A program made the translations under genes and the position numbers. Under the pieces are notes generated by a model, which had not been told where the DNA came from, ran no database searches, and was given only the letters and a program-made list of their open reading frames with translations. Source: Eisenbergiella sp963559585 (GTDB taxonomy: Bacteria; Bacillota; Clostridia; Lachnospirales; Lachnospiraceae). Taken from it: DNA of 64,000 nt. The stretch lies in contig CAUWLJ010000002.1 in NCBI GenBank assembly GCA_963559585.1, forward strand, positions 1 to 64,000. The letters are read 5' to 3'. Each line of letters opens with the position of its first letter. The first letter of the stretch is position 1. This document shows, piece after piece, positions 35,957 through 44,983 of this stretch.

Positions 35957-36010
35957 GCCGCCCCTGCGGAATGCACATCTTCCCAGTCTTAAGGATGGAT
36001 CCTTCTTTTT

Positions 36011-36568
36011 TTATGCCGCATACTCATCCAGCAGACCGTCTTCCAGTTCCAGATAGCTTTCCGCCGCATTTCTTCCTCTGCCGCCTCCCCCTTTTTCCCA
36101 CAGGCAGACCTGATCCCCCCGGGATATATAGATTCCGCACACGGGTTTTTCTTCCGCATCCTCACGAAGCACACGGATACAGCTTATTGCATACATACCG
36201 CTTTTACAGGCCGCAAGGAATAGGCTCCGGCCAGGCTCCTCAGGATCAGCGCCCTCTCCTATTTCCCGGATTCCGTACAGCACCTCGATCCCGGCCTGCT
36301 CACATGTATCTTCCAGCCTTTTCTTCCACACATCGGGTGCTTCCAGAAGCTTTTTCTCAACCACTCCCGGCTCATTCCCGATCCTTTCCCCCTCGCCTCC
36401 CAGACAGGCAAAAGGGGCTGCAATCAGTACCCTTCTCCCCTGCCTTCTGTACCGCAGCGCTCTCTCCACCGTCTGTACAGAGCCACCAGTGAGAAGCAAT
36501 TCCGTCCTGGCAAGCACCGGAATTGCTATACCATCTTCGTTCTTCCTCCTGCACACCGCCGTTTCCAT
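36011..36568 (-). CDS. small operon protein, degenerate flavoprotein N-domain-like
   Basis: A 185-residue protein I do not recognise as a named family. Its region ARTELLLTGGSVQTVERALRYRRQG resembles (as a pattern of strand, glycine turn and helix) the start of an FAD-binding Rossmann fold, and APFACLGGEGE recalls the LGG turn seen in the neighbouring FAD oxidoreductase. The GxGxxG motif itself is broken (TGGSVQ), so FAD binding is doubtful. It lies between sucrose phosphorylase (18 nt) and the FAD oxidoreductase (54 nt) in the same operon. It may be a partner subunit or a decayed duplicate. Confidence 0.6.
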   Translation of the reverse strand: METAVCRRKNEDGIAIPVLARTELLLTGGSVQTVERALRYRRQGRRVLIAAPFACLGGEGERIGNEPGVVEKKLLEAPDVWKKRLEDTCEQAGIEVLYGIREIGEGADPEEPGRSLFLAACKSGMYAISCIRVLREDAEEKPVCGIYISRGDQVCLWEKGGGGRGRNAAESYLELEDGLLDEYAA

Positions 36569-36586
36569 TTTTATCCTGCTTTTCTC

Positions 36587-38056
36587 CTATATTCCTGCCG
36601 CTTCTCCCAATCCGTCAAACTCCCGCTCCAAATCCAGCCGTCTCTCATTGCCCAGACGGTCCAGATAAAAAATTTCAAAATCATGCTTTTTCAAATCCGC
36701 ACGCAGCTCTGCTTTCCAGCTTCCCTGCCTCCATATCACTCCAAGAATGGAATCCCGGGTATCCTTAAGCTCCATTTCCCCGTCAAATGCCGGATACTCG
36801 TTCCTGAACTGCATCATATGGCACAGTCTTTTCACTACAGGCTTCCCGGACAACCGTTCAATCTCCTCCAGTGTATAGTCATGTCTGCTGATATTCCTGT
36901 CGTAGCTGGTTCTTTCCATTAATTCATAGTCATTCTCCCCTGCCAGCAGGCCCATATAATAAACCTGTGGAATTCCCGGTGTAAAAAACTGAATCGCTCT
37001 TGCCAGCAGATAATCCTGATCCTTCTCTCCCACTGCCGAATAGTAAGAACAGTTGATCTGATATACCACCTTTTTTCCTGTAGAATCCCCGCTGTAATCC
37101 CACTTGAAATTAGCGCCGTATGCTTCAGTCTGGCGGATCACTGCATTCAGTTCTTCCTCCGAAAGAAGATCCTTACAGTCTACGGTTCCCAGCCCATCAT
37201 GGGTGTCCAATGTGGTCTGCTGGTTTCTCGGACAGATTCTCAGCCAATGCTTCAAACGTCCCGCATCCTCCGAATACAGCGTATGGAGCACCATAACCGG
37301 CAGTACGAAATCGTATACGGGAAATCCATGCTCCGCCAGCTTCATCTGAACCGAATAATGATCGTGGATCTCCGGCAGCATAGGCAGCTTTTTTTCATCT
37401 AAAATCCCCTGAATACGATCCATCATTTCCCAGATCTGCGGTTCCAGGAAAAAGCAGTCTGTATCCACCTTTTTCGTGGCGAACGCAAAGGCATCCAGGC
37501 GAAGCTGAGACAGGCCGTGATCCATCAGAAAGCGGAGCATCCGTTCCACATAGTCCCAGGCAGTCTCCGAATCCAGATTCAGGTCCATCTGTTCCTCATC
37601 GAAGGTACACCATATTTTTTCCGTTGTCCCATCCTGAAATCTGATCTCCTCGCAGGGCTTTCTCTTATTCAGCTTATCAACCTGCTCCTGGGTAGGTTCG
37701 CCGCCGGGCCAGAATTTCCGGAAGCGAAGAAACATATCCGCATAGGGTGAATCCTCATGCTTTTCAATGAAATCCAGAAATTCCGGACTTCTTCTTGACA
37801 GGTGGTTAATCATAAAATCAAACATCAATTCATAGTCTTGCGCCAGTTTTTCTATGTCATCCCATCCGCCGAACTGCGGATCCACCTTCCGGTAATCCAT
37901 TGGCGCAAATCCCCGGTCTCCGCTGGATGGATAAAAGGGAAGAATATGTATGGAACGGATCTCCCGTTTGAAATAGGTATCCACCGCATACTTTAGCTCT
38001 TTCAGATTTTTTCCAAAGCTGTCCGGATACGTAATCAGCATGATTTTGTTTTTCAT
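36587..38056 (-). CDS. gtfA: sucrose phosphorylase (GH13 subfamily 18)
   Basis: A 489-residue phosphorylase that converts sucrose and phosphate into glucose 1-phosphate and fructose in the cytoplasm. It has the GH13_18 layout: FYPSSGDRGFAP near 41-52, D188 in LRLDAFAF (nucleophile), E229 in LPEIHDHY (acid/base) and LDTHDGLGTVD (stabiliser), plus QVYYMGLLAGENDYELM. Length matches GtfA of the streptococcal msm operon, which also encodes an alpha-galactosidase. With the GH36-like enzyme here this fits raffinose-family sugars. Related GH13_18 enzymes use sucrose 6-phosphate or glucosylglycerate, so the acceptor is not certain. Confidence 0.88.
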   Translation of the reverse strand: MKNKIMLITYPDSFGKNLKELKYAVDTYFKREIRSIHILPFYPSSGDRGFAPMDYRKVDPQFGGWDDIEKLAQDYELMFDFMINHLSRRSPEFLDFIEKHEDSPYADMFLRFRKFWPGGEPTQEQVDKLNKRKPCEEIRFQDGTTEKIWCTFDEEQMDLNLDSETAWDYVERMLRFLMDHGLSQLRLDAFAFATKKVDTDCFFLEPQIWEMMDRIQGILDEKKLPMLPEIHDHYSVQMKLAEHGFPVYDFVLPVMVLHTLYSEDAGRLKHWLRICPRNQQTTLDTHDGLGTVDCKDLLSEEELNAVIRQTEAYGANFKWDYSGDSTGKKVVYQINCSYYSAVGEKDQDYLLARAIQFFTPGIPQVYYMGLLAGENDYELMERTSYDRNISRHDYTLEEIERLSGKPVVKRLCHMMQFRNEYPAFDGEMELKDTRDSILGVIWRQGSWKAELRADLKKHDFEIFYLDRLGNERRLDLEREFDGLGEAAGI

Positions 38057-38092
38057 TCTCTTTCGTCCTCTCTTCTCTGTTTCCTTGTTCTC

Positions 38093-39112
38093 TCAGCCCG
38101 CATGTATCAGGGGAATCGGATCCTTTTCTTCGGATCTGTAAAGATCCCGATACGCCTTAATCCCCACCGTAACCGCAGCATAGTCTCCGATCATTTCCCC
38201 CAGGCTTGCCGGAAGAATCTGACATGCTCTCCCTGAAGCCGGCAGCGCCTCCTGCCTGATCATCTCCCACATCCGCTGTCTCAGAACATCCTGCTGCCTG
38301 GCAAAGATGCCTCCAATGACGATCACCTGAGGATTCAGAATGTCGATCAATACAGAAAGCCCTTTTCCCAGATGACAGGCCACAATATCAAAAATCTGCC
38401 GGGCAAGCTGATCCCCCTGCTCCATTGCGTCTGCAATTTTTTTGCTGTTTATCCCTTCCAGCTCCTCCTGCGAACGGCAGAATAAAGGCGGAGTCCCCTT
38501 CTGCAGAGCCTCCCTGGCCATTTCACGTCCCAGATTGGCAATCCCTCCTCCGCTGCAGAAGCCTTCAAAGGATCCCTGTTTGCCGTAACCATACGGCCCC
38601 GTCGCTTCCAGCCGGATGTGCCCCACCTCTCCGGCCATTCCGGTTGTACCGGTATACAGCCTGTTATCCAGAATCAGCCCTGCCCCCATTCCGGTTCCAA
38701 AGGTCAGGAAGATCATGTTCCGGCAGCCTCTCCCCGCACCAAGCGTCCACTCTGCCAGGGCACAGGCATCCGCATCGTTCTGAATCATGACAGGAACGCC
38801 GAATTTCCTTTTTAACGGTGTAAAAATATCCGCATCCACCCATTTGGGAAGATTAGGAGGAGCCTGGATCACTCCGTTCTCCGCATCCAGGGGGCCTCCG
38901 CAGGATATTCCAATGGCGCACAGCTCCCATTCCGGGTGCTCCTTCAGCTTAGCCTCCATGATCCCAGTCAGATTTTCTATTGCCTTCTGAAAGCTTTCCG
39001 TTTCTGTAGGAACCCTTACTTTATCCAGGAATTTAATATGATCCACCTCCTCCCGCGCAAAGGATACCGCACATTTCGTTCCGCCAATGTCTATTCCAAT
39101 TATGATATGCAT
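38093..39112 (-). CDS. ROK-family sugar kinase lacking the zinc cysteines
   Basis: A 339-residue ROK kinase without a DNA-binding domain. ATP motif IGIDIGGTKCAVSF (about 5-18), catalytic-type NDADACALAE and GTGMGAGLI are present. The start at 39112 follows GGGAGAAA. The usual CxCGxxGCxE zinc motif is replaced by YGYGKQGSFEGF, so zinc binding is lost, as in one ROK subgroup. In this operon it may phosphorylate fructose released by sucrose phosphorylase, or glucose/mannose; this is inference from context. Confidence 0.85.
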   Translation of the reverse strand: MHIIIGIDIGGTKCAVSFAREEVDHIKFLDKVRVPTETESFQKAIENLTGIMEAKLKEHPEWELCAIGISCGGPLDAENGVIQAPPNLPKWVDADIFTPLKRKFGVPVMIQNDADACALAEWTLGAGRGCRNMIFLTFGTGMGAGLILDNRLYTGTTGMAGEVGHIRLEATGPYGYGKQGSFEGFCSGGGIANLGREMAREALQKGTPPLFCRSQEELEGINSKKIADAMEQGDQLARQIFDIVACHLGKGLSVLIDILNPQVIVIGGIFARQQDVLRQRMWEMIRQEALPASGRACQILPASLGEMIGDYAAVTVGIKAYRDLYRSEEKDPIPLIHAG

Positions 39113-39125
39113 TTTTCTCCCTCTT

Positions 39126-40430
39126 TCAGCCTGTTTTTTCTGCCATCCTGCATGCAAATTCCGCCGCTCCCGCAGCCGCTTCTTCCTGAAATTCTGAAAA
39201 TACCAGAGGAAGCATGAAAACCTCTTCCACTGCCCTGCACAGCATGGGATTTTTCCGCAGACCATTTCCTGATACGGTCAACGTCTTTCTCCCCCTTTTC
39301 GTCTCTTCCGGAAAGCCTCCGTATAAGGCTCCCAGCTCCTCCGCCATACCTCTCACATAGCTTCTGATCAGATCTGCCGGATGAAAATTTTCCTCTGTAA
39401 GACCGGAAAGCCCCGACCTTCCCTTTTCTCCTCCACGCATCCCGTACAGATTGGGAAACGCCTGAAGATCCGTATTTTTTTTCTGTTCACCGATCTCACA
39501 CATTTTTTCGTACACATCAGGCCTGATCCCTGTAAACTGTTCACAGATTTCTTCAAAAAAGGCGGCAAGCCTTTCGTACACCTTTCCTCCGTTCAGGGAC
39601 GCTCCCACATATAGATAGCCGCCTCCCGGAAAAGGGCGGATTTCCACACTGTCCCGGCCAGCTGTTTCGCAAAGCCTGGGAAAGTAGACGGACACCTGGG
39701 ATCCCGTTCCCACATTGACCCCGATTCCGCTTTCCGGTTCTCTGACAGCCCCCAGAAAGCTGGCCTGATTATCTCCCACTGCCGAAAACACCGGTTTTCC
39801 CTTCCATAGTCCTGCCGGCGTCCGGTATGGACATATGGAGGGGTAGCTCTCCACATCCACACCTGCTTTTTCCAGACCTGCCAGGTCAAACCTCCCCCTT
39901 GTCAGATCAAAGCCTCCAAAGCTGGCGCCCATACTCTCATTTACGGCAATCCGCCTGCTTCCGGTCAGCTGCATCGCCAGAAAATCTCCAATATCCGTAA
40001 AGCCTTTCGCCTGTCCCGGCAGCTCCTTCCGCTCCTTCAGGTAAAAATGAGTGACGCTTCCATATCCTGAATACATGGGATACCCTGTTTCCCTGGAGAG
40101 ATACGCTTCATAGCTGAGATCGCCCCGGTATCTCTGTCTGCCGCTTTCTTCCTTCCAGGTATAAAAGGGTGTCACCGCTCTGGCATTTTCGTCCACATAC
40201 ACGATACCGTGCATCTGGCTGGATATTCCTACCGCATCGAAATCGTCCGGCGCTATTCCCTGTACCAGTCCTTTTACCTTCTCCGTGATTTTGTCCGCAT
40301 CCTGCAGAAATCCTCCCTGAGAAAGGAATTCGTTTCTGACGCTTTTATTCAGCAGGAGCCTTCTCCCCTCTCTGTCATACAAAACCACACAAATAGACGT
40401 AGTCCCAATATCAATTCCCAGCGCTCTCAT
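39126..40430 (-). CDS. FGGY kinase, sedoheptulokinase-like
   Basis: A 434-residue carbohydrate kinase of the FGGY family. GIDIGTTS (5-12), GISSQMHGIVYV (about 68-79), FYTWKEE, SGYGSVTHFYL (about 120) and GDNQASFLG (about 222) match the sedoheptulokinase (SHPK) pattern rather than xylulokinase, especially the SGYG and DNQASF motifs. It would make sedoheptulose 7-phosphate. Its start overlaps the GH36 stop by ATGA, and the ROK kinase starts 13 nt after its end, so the three are coupled. The GmhA-like SIS protein at the operon end would act on the same product. Substrate assignment is moderately sure. Confidence 0.78.
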   Translation of the reverse strand: MRALGIDIGTTSICVVLYDREGRRLLLNKSVRNEFLSQGGFLQDADKITEKVKGLVQGIAPDDFDAVGISSQMHGIVYVDENARAVTPFYTWKEESGRQRYRGDLSYEAYLSRETGYPMYSGYGSVTHFYLKERKELPGQAKGFTDIGDFLAMQLTGSRRIAVNESMGASFGGFDLTRGRFDLAGLEKAGVDVESYPSICPYRTPAGLWKGKPVFSAVGDNQASFLGAVREPESGIGVNVGTGSQVSVYFPRLCETAGRDSVEIRPFPGGGYLYVGASLNGGKVYERLAAFFEEICEQFTGIRPDVYEKMCEIGEQKKNTDLQAFPNLYGMRGGEKGRSGLSGLTEENFHPADLIRSYVRGMAEELGALYGGFPEETKRGRKTLTVSGNGLRKNPMLCRAVEEVFMLPLVFSEFQEEAAAGAAEFACRMAEKTG

Positions 40431-42439
40431 TTATCCCTCCTCCATTTGATCTCAACAAGCACAGGCTTCTTTCCCTCACAGCAGAGCCGGTACAGCCCAT
40501 TATCAGCCGGCCGCAGCTCCTCCCTGTTTCCATTCACACATATCTCTGCCGGCGGCCGCTCTGTCCAGAATGCCAGAGTTCCCGTCTCCAAAATCCGCAC
40601 ACAGCTTCTTTCCCCGTCATCCCACAGCACCTCCATACCCCCCATAGGGATATACTTCTCCAGAATACCAAGAATCCGATGACCGCTGATTCTGGGCAGA
40701 ATGATAAAAATATCACTTTTCTCCTCTTCCAAAGCGTACCGTACCGGAACATCCTGCTTCATATAGAACAGCCTGCCCTCCAGCCAGCGGTAAACCAGAT
40801 ACTCCTTCTCCTCCCCGCCAAAGTCAGACGGCTTTATTTCGCCCTGACAGCCGCCCTGGTTCATGGCAAAAATCCCCATCACACAGGCGTCTTCATATGA
40901 ATTTATAATCTTCAGTCCCTTTCTCCCCTCTGCCGGATCCTCAAACAGGCAGTCCAGAGACGGCACACCCGGCTGCTGACAGCGGATCACCCGTCCGTCC
41001 CGGCGGATCAGCGGCCAGATGCAGGCCGGATCCGTCCTGCCTAACGGATCGCTTACATAGACCGGTCCTCCGCTCACCGCCCGCAGCATGGCGTTCTGCC
41101 GGCTGTCTGCATGACTGCTCCAAAACATATCCCAGTCTCCCCAGAAAAACTGTCCCTGAAGAAGTGAATTAAAGCTATTCTGTATGGCGTGCTCCTGAAA
41201 GCTTCCTTCCACCTCAGGCACAAAATCATCGCTGCTTCTGGACACCGAGCTGCCCGGCCTGTTCCACATATCCTGAGGGGCCATACCCATGCAGTTAATC
41301 ATTGAATTATGAAAATGAAGCGCTGCAGACGCATTCAGCCCCTTCTGAACAGCCCCGCATGCTTCCCCATAGGTTTCCCTTCCGCAGTATGCCAGCGAAA
41401 CGGAGCTCTGCCCATCCACCTTTACGAAGTCTATCCCGCACCGGTTTTTCAGGAACGAATGCCATGTATCATAAAAGCCAAACGCTTTTCCGGCTTCCGG
41501 GGCCGGAAGAATCCTTCCGTCCGGGAGCGTCCGGGTATATGCCCCAAGCGCTTCCCAGGCTTCGCTTCCTTTCTGCAGCCCGTTCCAGTATCCCATCACC
41601 GCATGCCATACTCCCACATTCCGGATCCCAAATTCCTCCCTGATCCGTCTCACACAGCCGGAAAGCCTCCCCGGAAAAGCATCCTTTCTCCCGTCCAGAC
41701 CGGTCAGCTTCTGTTTGGTATAGTCCGCGTCCAGCCATCCGTCGTCAATCAGGACCCAGCCCAGGGGGATTCCTTTTTCTTTAAACTCCTCCAGCTTCTC
41801 CATTATTTTCTGTTCTGAAACCTCATGGTAAAAGGCATCCCAGGTACACCATCCGAAATATTCCAGAAGCTTCGGATATTCCCGTTTCTCTCTTGCCATT
41901 CCAGGTCTTTGCAGGATCTCCAGCGCCTCCAGAACTGCGCTCCGGCAGCACAGATACGGATTCTCCCCCACGGCAATGACCAGGCTCAGATCCTCCATCT
42001 TCTGCAATCCTGCCGCATTGGAGCTCATTCCAATCCTTATTGCATCTTTTTCTCCGCGCAGATCGCTCCTGCACAGATCTCCGCAAACAGCAAGCACAGC
42101 GTAGTATTCCTTCCCCCTTCCTCCAAGAAGGAGCTGTGTCCTGGCCGGGATTTCTTCCACACTCTTTGGAAAAGCAGGACGGATCCACCATTCCTTGTGC
42201 TGATAGACAGCAAGAAGACGATCCGTCCGGGGAAGCTTCAGCTCATATTCCAGGCCTATTGCTCCATCCAGATATTTCTGCTCTCCAAACAATGGAGTCT
42301 GCGGTTTAAGCCCTCCCCTGAAACGGACGGCGGCACAGCTTCCCCACATATCCACCGACCATTCCTGTTCCCCTTCCCTTTCCACTCTGCCAAGCCAGAA
42401 ATCCATCCCGTTATCAAAGATAATTCTTCTTTTTTCCAT
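40427..42439 (-). CDS. GH36-type enzyme of the raffinose synthase/Sip1 group
   Basis: A 670-residue protein of the raffinose synthase/alkaline alpha-galactosidase group. EYFGWCTWDAFYHEV and IDDGW open the barrel, GIDFVKVDGQSS carries the nucleophile Asp and FWGDWDMFWSSH the acid Asp, all group hallmarks. Bacterial members hydrolyse or transfer alpha-galactosyl groups. No signal peptide is present, so it acts on imported sugar. Start at 42439 follows GAGAGGCGG; an in-frame ATG at 42472 has a poorer site. A palindromic operator lies 140 nt upstream. It pairs with the sucrose phosphorylase for a raffinose-like route. Confidence 0.85.
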   Translation of the reverse strand: MEKRRIIFDNGMDFWLGRVEREGEQEWSVDMWGSCAAVRFRGGLKPQTPLFGEQKYLDGAIGLEYELKLPRTDRLLAVYQHKEWWIRPAFPKSVEEIPARTQLLLGGRGKEYYAVLAVCGDLCRSDLRGEKDAIRIGMSSNAAGLQKMEDLSLVIAVGENPYLCCRSAVLEALEILQRPGMAREKREYPKLLEYFGWCTWDAFYHEVSEQKIMEKLEEFKEKGIPLGWVLIDDGWLDADYTKQKLTGLDGRKDAFPGRLSGCVRRIREEFGIRNVGVWHAVMGYWNGLQKGSEAWEALGAYTRTLPDGRILPAPEAGKAFGFYDTWHSFLKNRCGIDFVKVDGQSSVSLAYCGRETYGEACGAVQKGLNASAALHFHNSMINCMGMAPQDMWNRPGSSVSRSSDDFVPEVEGSFQEHAIQNSFNSLLQGQFFWGDWDMFWSSHADSRQNAMLRAVSGGPVYVSDPLGRTDPACIWPLIRRDGRVIRCQQPGVPSLDCLFEDPAEGRKGLKIINSYEDACVMGIFAMNQGGCQGEIKPSDFGGEEKEYLVYRWLEGRLFYMKQDVPVRYALEEEKSDIFIILPRISGHRILGILEKYIPMGGMEVLWDDGERSCVRILETGTLAFWTERPPAEICVNGNREELRPADNGLYRLCCEGKKPVLVEIKWRRDK

Positions 42440-42575
42440 TTCCGCCTCTCCTCTTATCTCTTTCCCATCCAAAACAACTTACTAAATATAATATAATATA
42501 TTTTCCGTGCTTTTCACCCTGTATTTCTACATCCATTTTCTTTCATTATACACGATAGGCGTTTTAAATCAACCT

Positions 42576-42598
42576 ATTATTAAACTTAATTTAATAAT
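42576..42598. promoter_or_regulatory. probable ROK operator 1
   Basis: ATTATTAAA-CTTAA-TTTAATAAT is a perfect 9-bp inverted repeat. The same half-site and spacer length recur ahead of the binding-protein gene at 47518-47540. Both lie on either side of the ROK repressor gene. It sits in the 310-nt gap between the ROK regulator stop and the GH36 start. Confidence 0.75.
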
Positions 42599-42684
42599 TC
42601 TTTTTCTTTTCTCTGTTTTCCACAAATATCATCGTCCTCCATTGTTCACCCAGACGAACCACACAGTCCCCCTTTCCCTCAAAA

Positions 42685-42721
42685 AAAACGGCGCTGCCGC
42701 CGTTTTCCGCATCGCCGTTTT
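42685..42721 (-). terminator. terminator after the ROK regulator
   Basis: AAAACGGCG and CGCCGTTTT pair with extra GC pairing inside, followed on the minus strand by a run of T. It lies 29-65 nt after the regulator stop and would separate the importer/regulator part from the enzyme part of the cluster. Confidence 0.75.
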
Positions 42722-42749
42722 TAGTCGTTTTATTCTTTTTTATCCGGCA

Positions 42750-43988
42750 TTATTTCTCAGGCTTCAGGAACACCTCGTTCACACCTTCCTGAAAGAAATG
42801 ATCCGCCACCACCTCCGCCGCGCCAATCACTCCCGCATGATCCTTCAGCGCAGAAACCCCCATCCTGTTTTCCCGCGCCCCTTTCACCTTTCTCCCATTC
42901 GCCACATCCTGTACAATCGAAAAATAGCGGGGATAGTTCTGTATTAAAATCCCGCCCAGCACGATCATCTCCGGATCCAGAATATTGATCAGGCTGCTCA
43001 CTCCGACTCCAAGATAGAAAGCCGACTGGTTCAGGATAGAGATCGTAAGCAGATCCTTCCGGTTCACCATCTCAAATACATCCTCCATGGCCAGCATATC
43101 TCTTTTGGCATACAGCGGATGCTCCTTCTCTTTCTCCAGCTGCTCCTTCATTTCCCGCAGGACGGCTATTCCCGAGCTCATCGCTTCCAGGCAGCCTCTG
43201 TTTCCGCAGTTGCACAGAGGGCCGTCCATATCAATCGTAATATGCCCAAATTCCCCGGCAATACTGTTCGCCCCTATATTCACTCTGCCGTCTATAATCA
43301 GGCCGCTTCCAATTCCCATATCCACATCTATGTAGACCAGATTCCTGCAGGCCCCCACTCCGCCGTACCAATATTCCCCCAGGGCGATCACATTTGTATC
43401 CTTGTTCACATATACCGGAAGCCCCGTCTTTTCCTCCAGAATCTCCTTGAGCGGAAGATAGCTGAGCACCGGTATATTGGGCGGAGTCAATATAATCCCA
43501 TTCTCACAGTCCACCGGCCCCGGCGCTCCCACTCCGATCCCCAGCACCTGAGCAGCTTTCACACCGCCCTGCTCCATCACCCCCTCCACCGACGCCGCAA
43601 TCAGTTCTACAAACTTATTCTGATTGATAAAATCCTGTTCCATGGGGTGTCTTTCAATCTGGAGGATCTTTCCCTTCAGGTTCAAAAGTGCAACGCTGGT
43701 GCTGTACTTATTGATGTGGATCCCGACCACATACTTATAATTTTCATTCACAGCATAGCTGATCGCTTTCCTTCCCATCCCGCTGTTTTCTTTCTGGTCG
43801 CTCCTGATCAGCCTGAGTGATTCCAGTTCCTCCAGAATCTTTTTAATTGCCATAAAGGTCAGCCCCGTTACAGAGGCCAGCCCCGCCTTCGTGGCAGTCT
43901 GATTCCTTCTGATATAATTCAAAACGGTCCTGCGGTTATAATTTTTCAGTTGTACCTGCTTATCCTGTTCCTTCAATCGTATCCCCAC
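42750..43988 (-). CDS. ROK-family transcriptional repressor (NagC/XylR type)
   Basis: A 412-residue regulator with an N-terminal winged helix (about 15-75; RRTVLNYIRRNQTATKAGLA, then TFMAIKKILEELESLRLI) followed by a ROK sugar-binding domain. The zinc motif is intact (CNCGNRGCLE), and GHITID and GIGSGLI are present. It lies between the two permease genes and the GH36 gene, and two matching AT-rich palindromes flank it. It probably represses both units until a sugar or sugar phosphate binds. Confidence 0.93.
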   Translation of the reverse strand: MGIRLKEQDKQVQLKNYNRRTVLNYIRRNQTATKAGLASVTGLTFMAIKKILEELESLRLIRSDQKENSGMGRKAISYAVNENYKYVVGIHINKYSTSVALLNLKGKILQIERHPMEQDFINQNKFVELIAASVEGVMEQGGVKAAQVLGIGVGAPGPVDCENGIILTPPNIPVLSYLPLKEILEEKTGLPVYVNKDTNVIALGEYWYGGVGACRNLVYIDVDMGIGSGLIIDGRVNIGANSIAGEFGHITIDMDGPLCNCGNRGCLEAMSSGIAVLREMKEQLEKEKEHPLYAKRDMLAMEDVFEMVNRKDLLTISILNQSAFYLGVGVSSLINILDPEMIVLGGILIQNYPRYFSIVQDVANGRKVKGARENRMGVSALKDHAGVIGAAEVVADHFFQEGVNEVFLKPEK

Positions 43989-44113
43989 CCACTTTTCATT
44001 ATAATAACCATCCTCCGCCAGGAAAGGATACTTTTACTATATACCATTTCCGCCAAATTTCCAAATATTTCTTCAGCTTAATCGAGCTTTGCCCCAAAAG
44101 GCAGCCGTTACCA

Positions 44114-44983
44114 TCATCCTTTGACAGCCCCGCCCAGATTCATCCCGTCCGTAAAGTACCTTTGCAGAAGCATAAACAGCACTATGATAGGAAGCAGCAC
44201 AATGACAGATGCCGCCATGAGATAGTTCCACTGCGTATTGGACTGGCTGACAAAGATCTTCAGGCCCAGCTGCAGGGTAAAGCTGTCCGTGTCCGTCAGA
44301 TACAGAAGCGGCTTCATAAAATCGTTCCAGCTCCAGTTGAAGGAAAGCACCGCCACCGTCATAATCGCCGGTTTTGCCATGGGCAGCATAATGCTCCTCC
44401 AGATCCGGAAATGGGAAGCGCCGTCCATCTGCGCAGATTCAATCAGGGAATTCGGAATCCCGGAATAAAACTGCCTGAGCATGAATATAAAGTATGCAGT
44501 GCCCATAAACTGCGGCACAATCAAAGGAAGAAACGTTCCCACCCATCCCAGCTTTGCATAAAAAACATACTGAGGGATCATAGTCACAAACTCCGGGATC
44601 ATCATAGTCGCCAGAATAACCGAAAATAAAATATTTTTCCCCGGAAACCTGATTTTAGCAAACCCATACGCAACCAGAGAATTGGCCAGAACGCCGCCCG
44701 CCACCGCAAACGCCGCCACAAACGTAGAGTTCAGGAACCACCTTGAAAAATCTGCGCTCCTCCAGGCGTTTATAAAATTGGACCAGACAGGATTATGAGG
44801 ATACCAGGTAATCGGATACGCAAACACCTCATCCATTCCCTTCAATGCCGTAGACAGCATAAACCACAGCGGCAGAAGCACCGTCAGAGAGCACAGGCAG
44901 AGCACGCAGAAACAGACTGCCTTTACCGCCTTCTGCCGTCTCTTCCTGCTGGCCAGGCCGCCCTTTCGCTTCATCCCCATCAT
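44114..44983 (-). CDS. CUT1 sugar ABC permease, MalG-like
   Basis: A 289-residue six-helix permease. The EAA loop is visible as SLIESAQMDGASHFRIWRSIMLPMAKP (split: ESAQMDGASHF then RSIMLPMAKP, about 200-225), and the C-terminus ends LGGAVKG as in MalG/LacG proteins. The start at 44983 follows GGAGGAGAGG and overlaps the upstream permease stop by ATGA. Together with the MalF-like permease and binding protein it imports oligosaccharides for the downstream enzymes. No ATPase gene is in this operon. Confidence 0.92.
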   Translation of the reverse strand: MMGMKRKGGLASRKRRQKAVKAVCFCVLCLCSLTVLLPLWFMLSTALKGMDEVFAYPITWYPHNPVWSNFINAWRSADFSRWFLNSTFVAAFAVAGGVLANSLVAYGFAKIRFPGKNILFSVILATMMIPEFVTMIPQYVFYAKLGWVGTFLPLIVPQFMGTAYFIFMLRQFYSGIPNSLIESAQMDGASHFRIWRSIMLPMAKPAIMTVAVLSFNWSWNDFMKPLLYLTDTDSFTLQLGLKIFVSQSNTQWNYLMAASVIVLLPIIVLFMLLQRYFTDGMNLGGAVKG

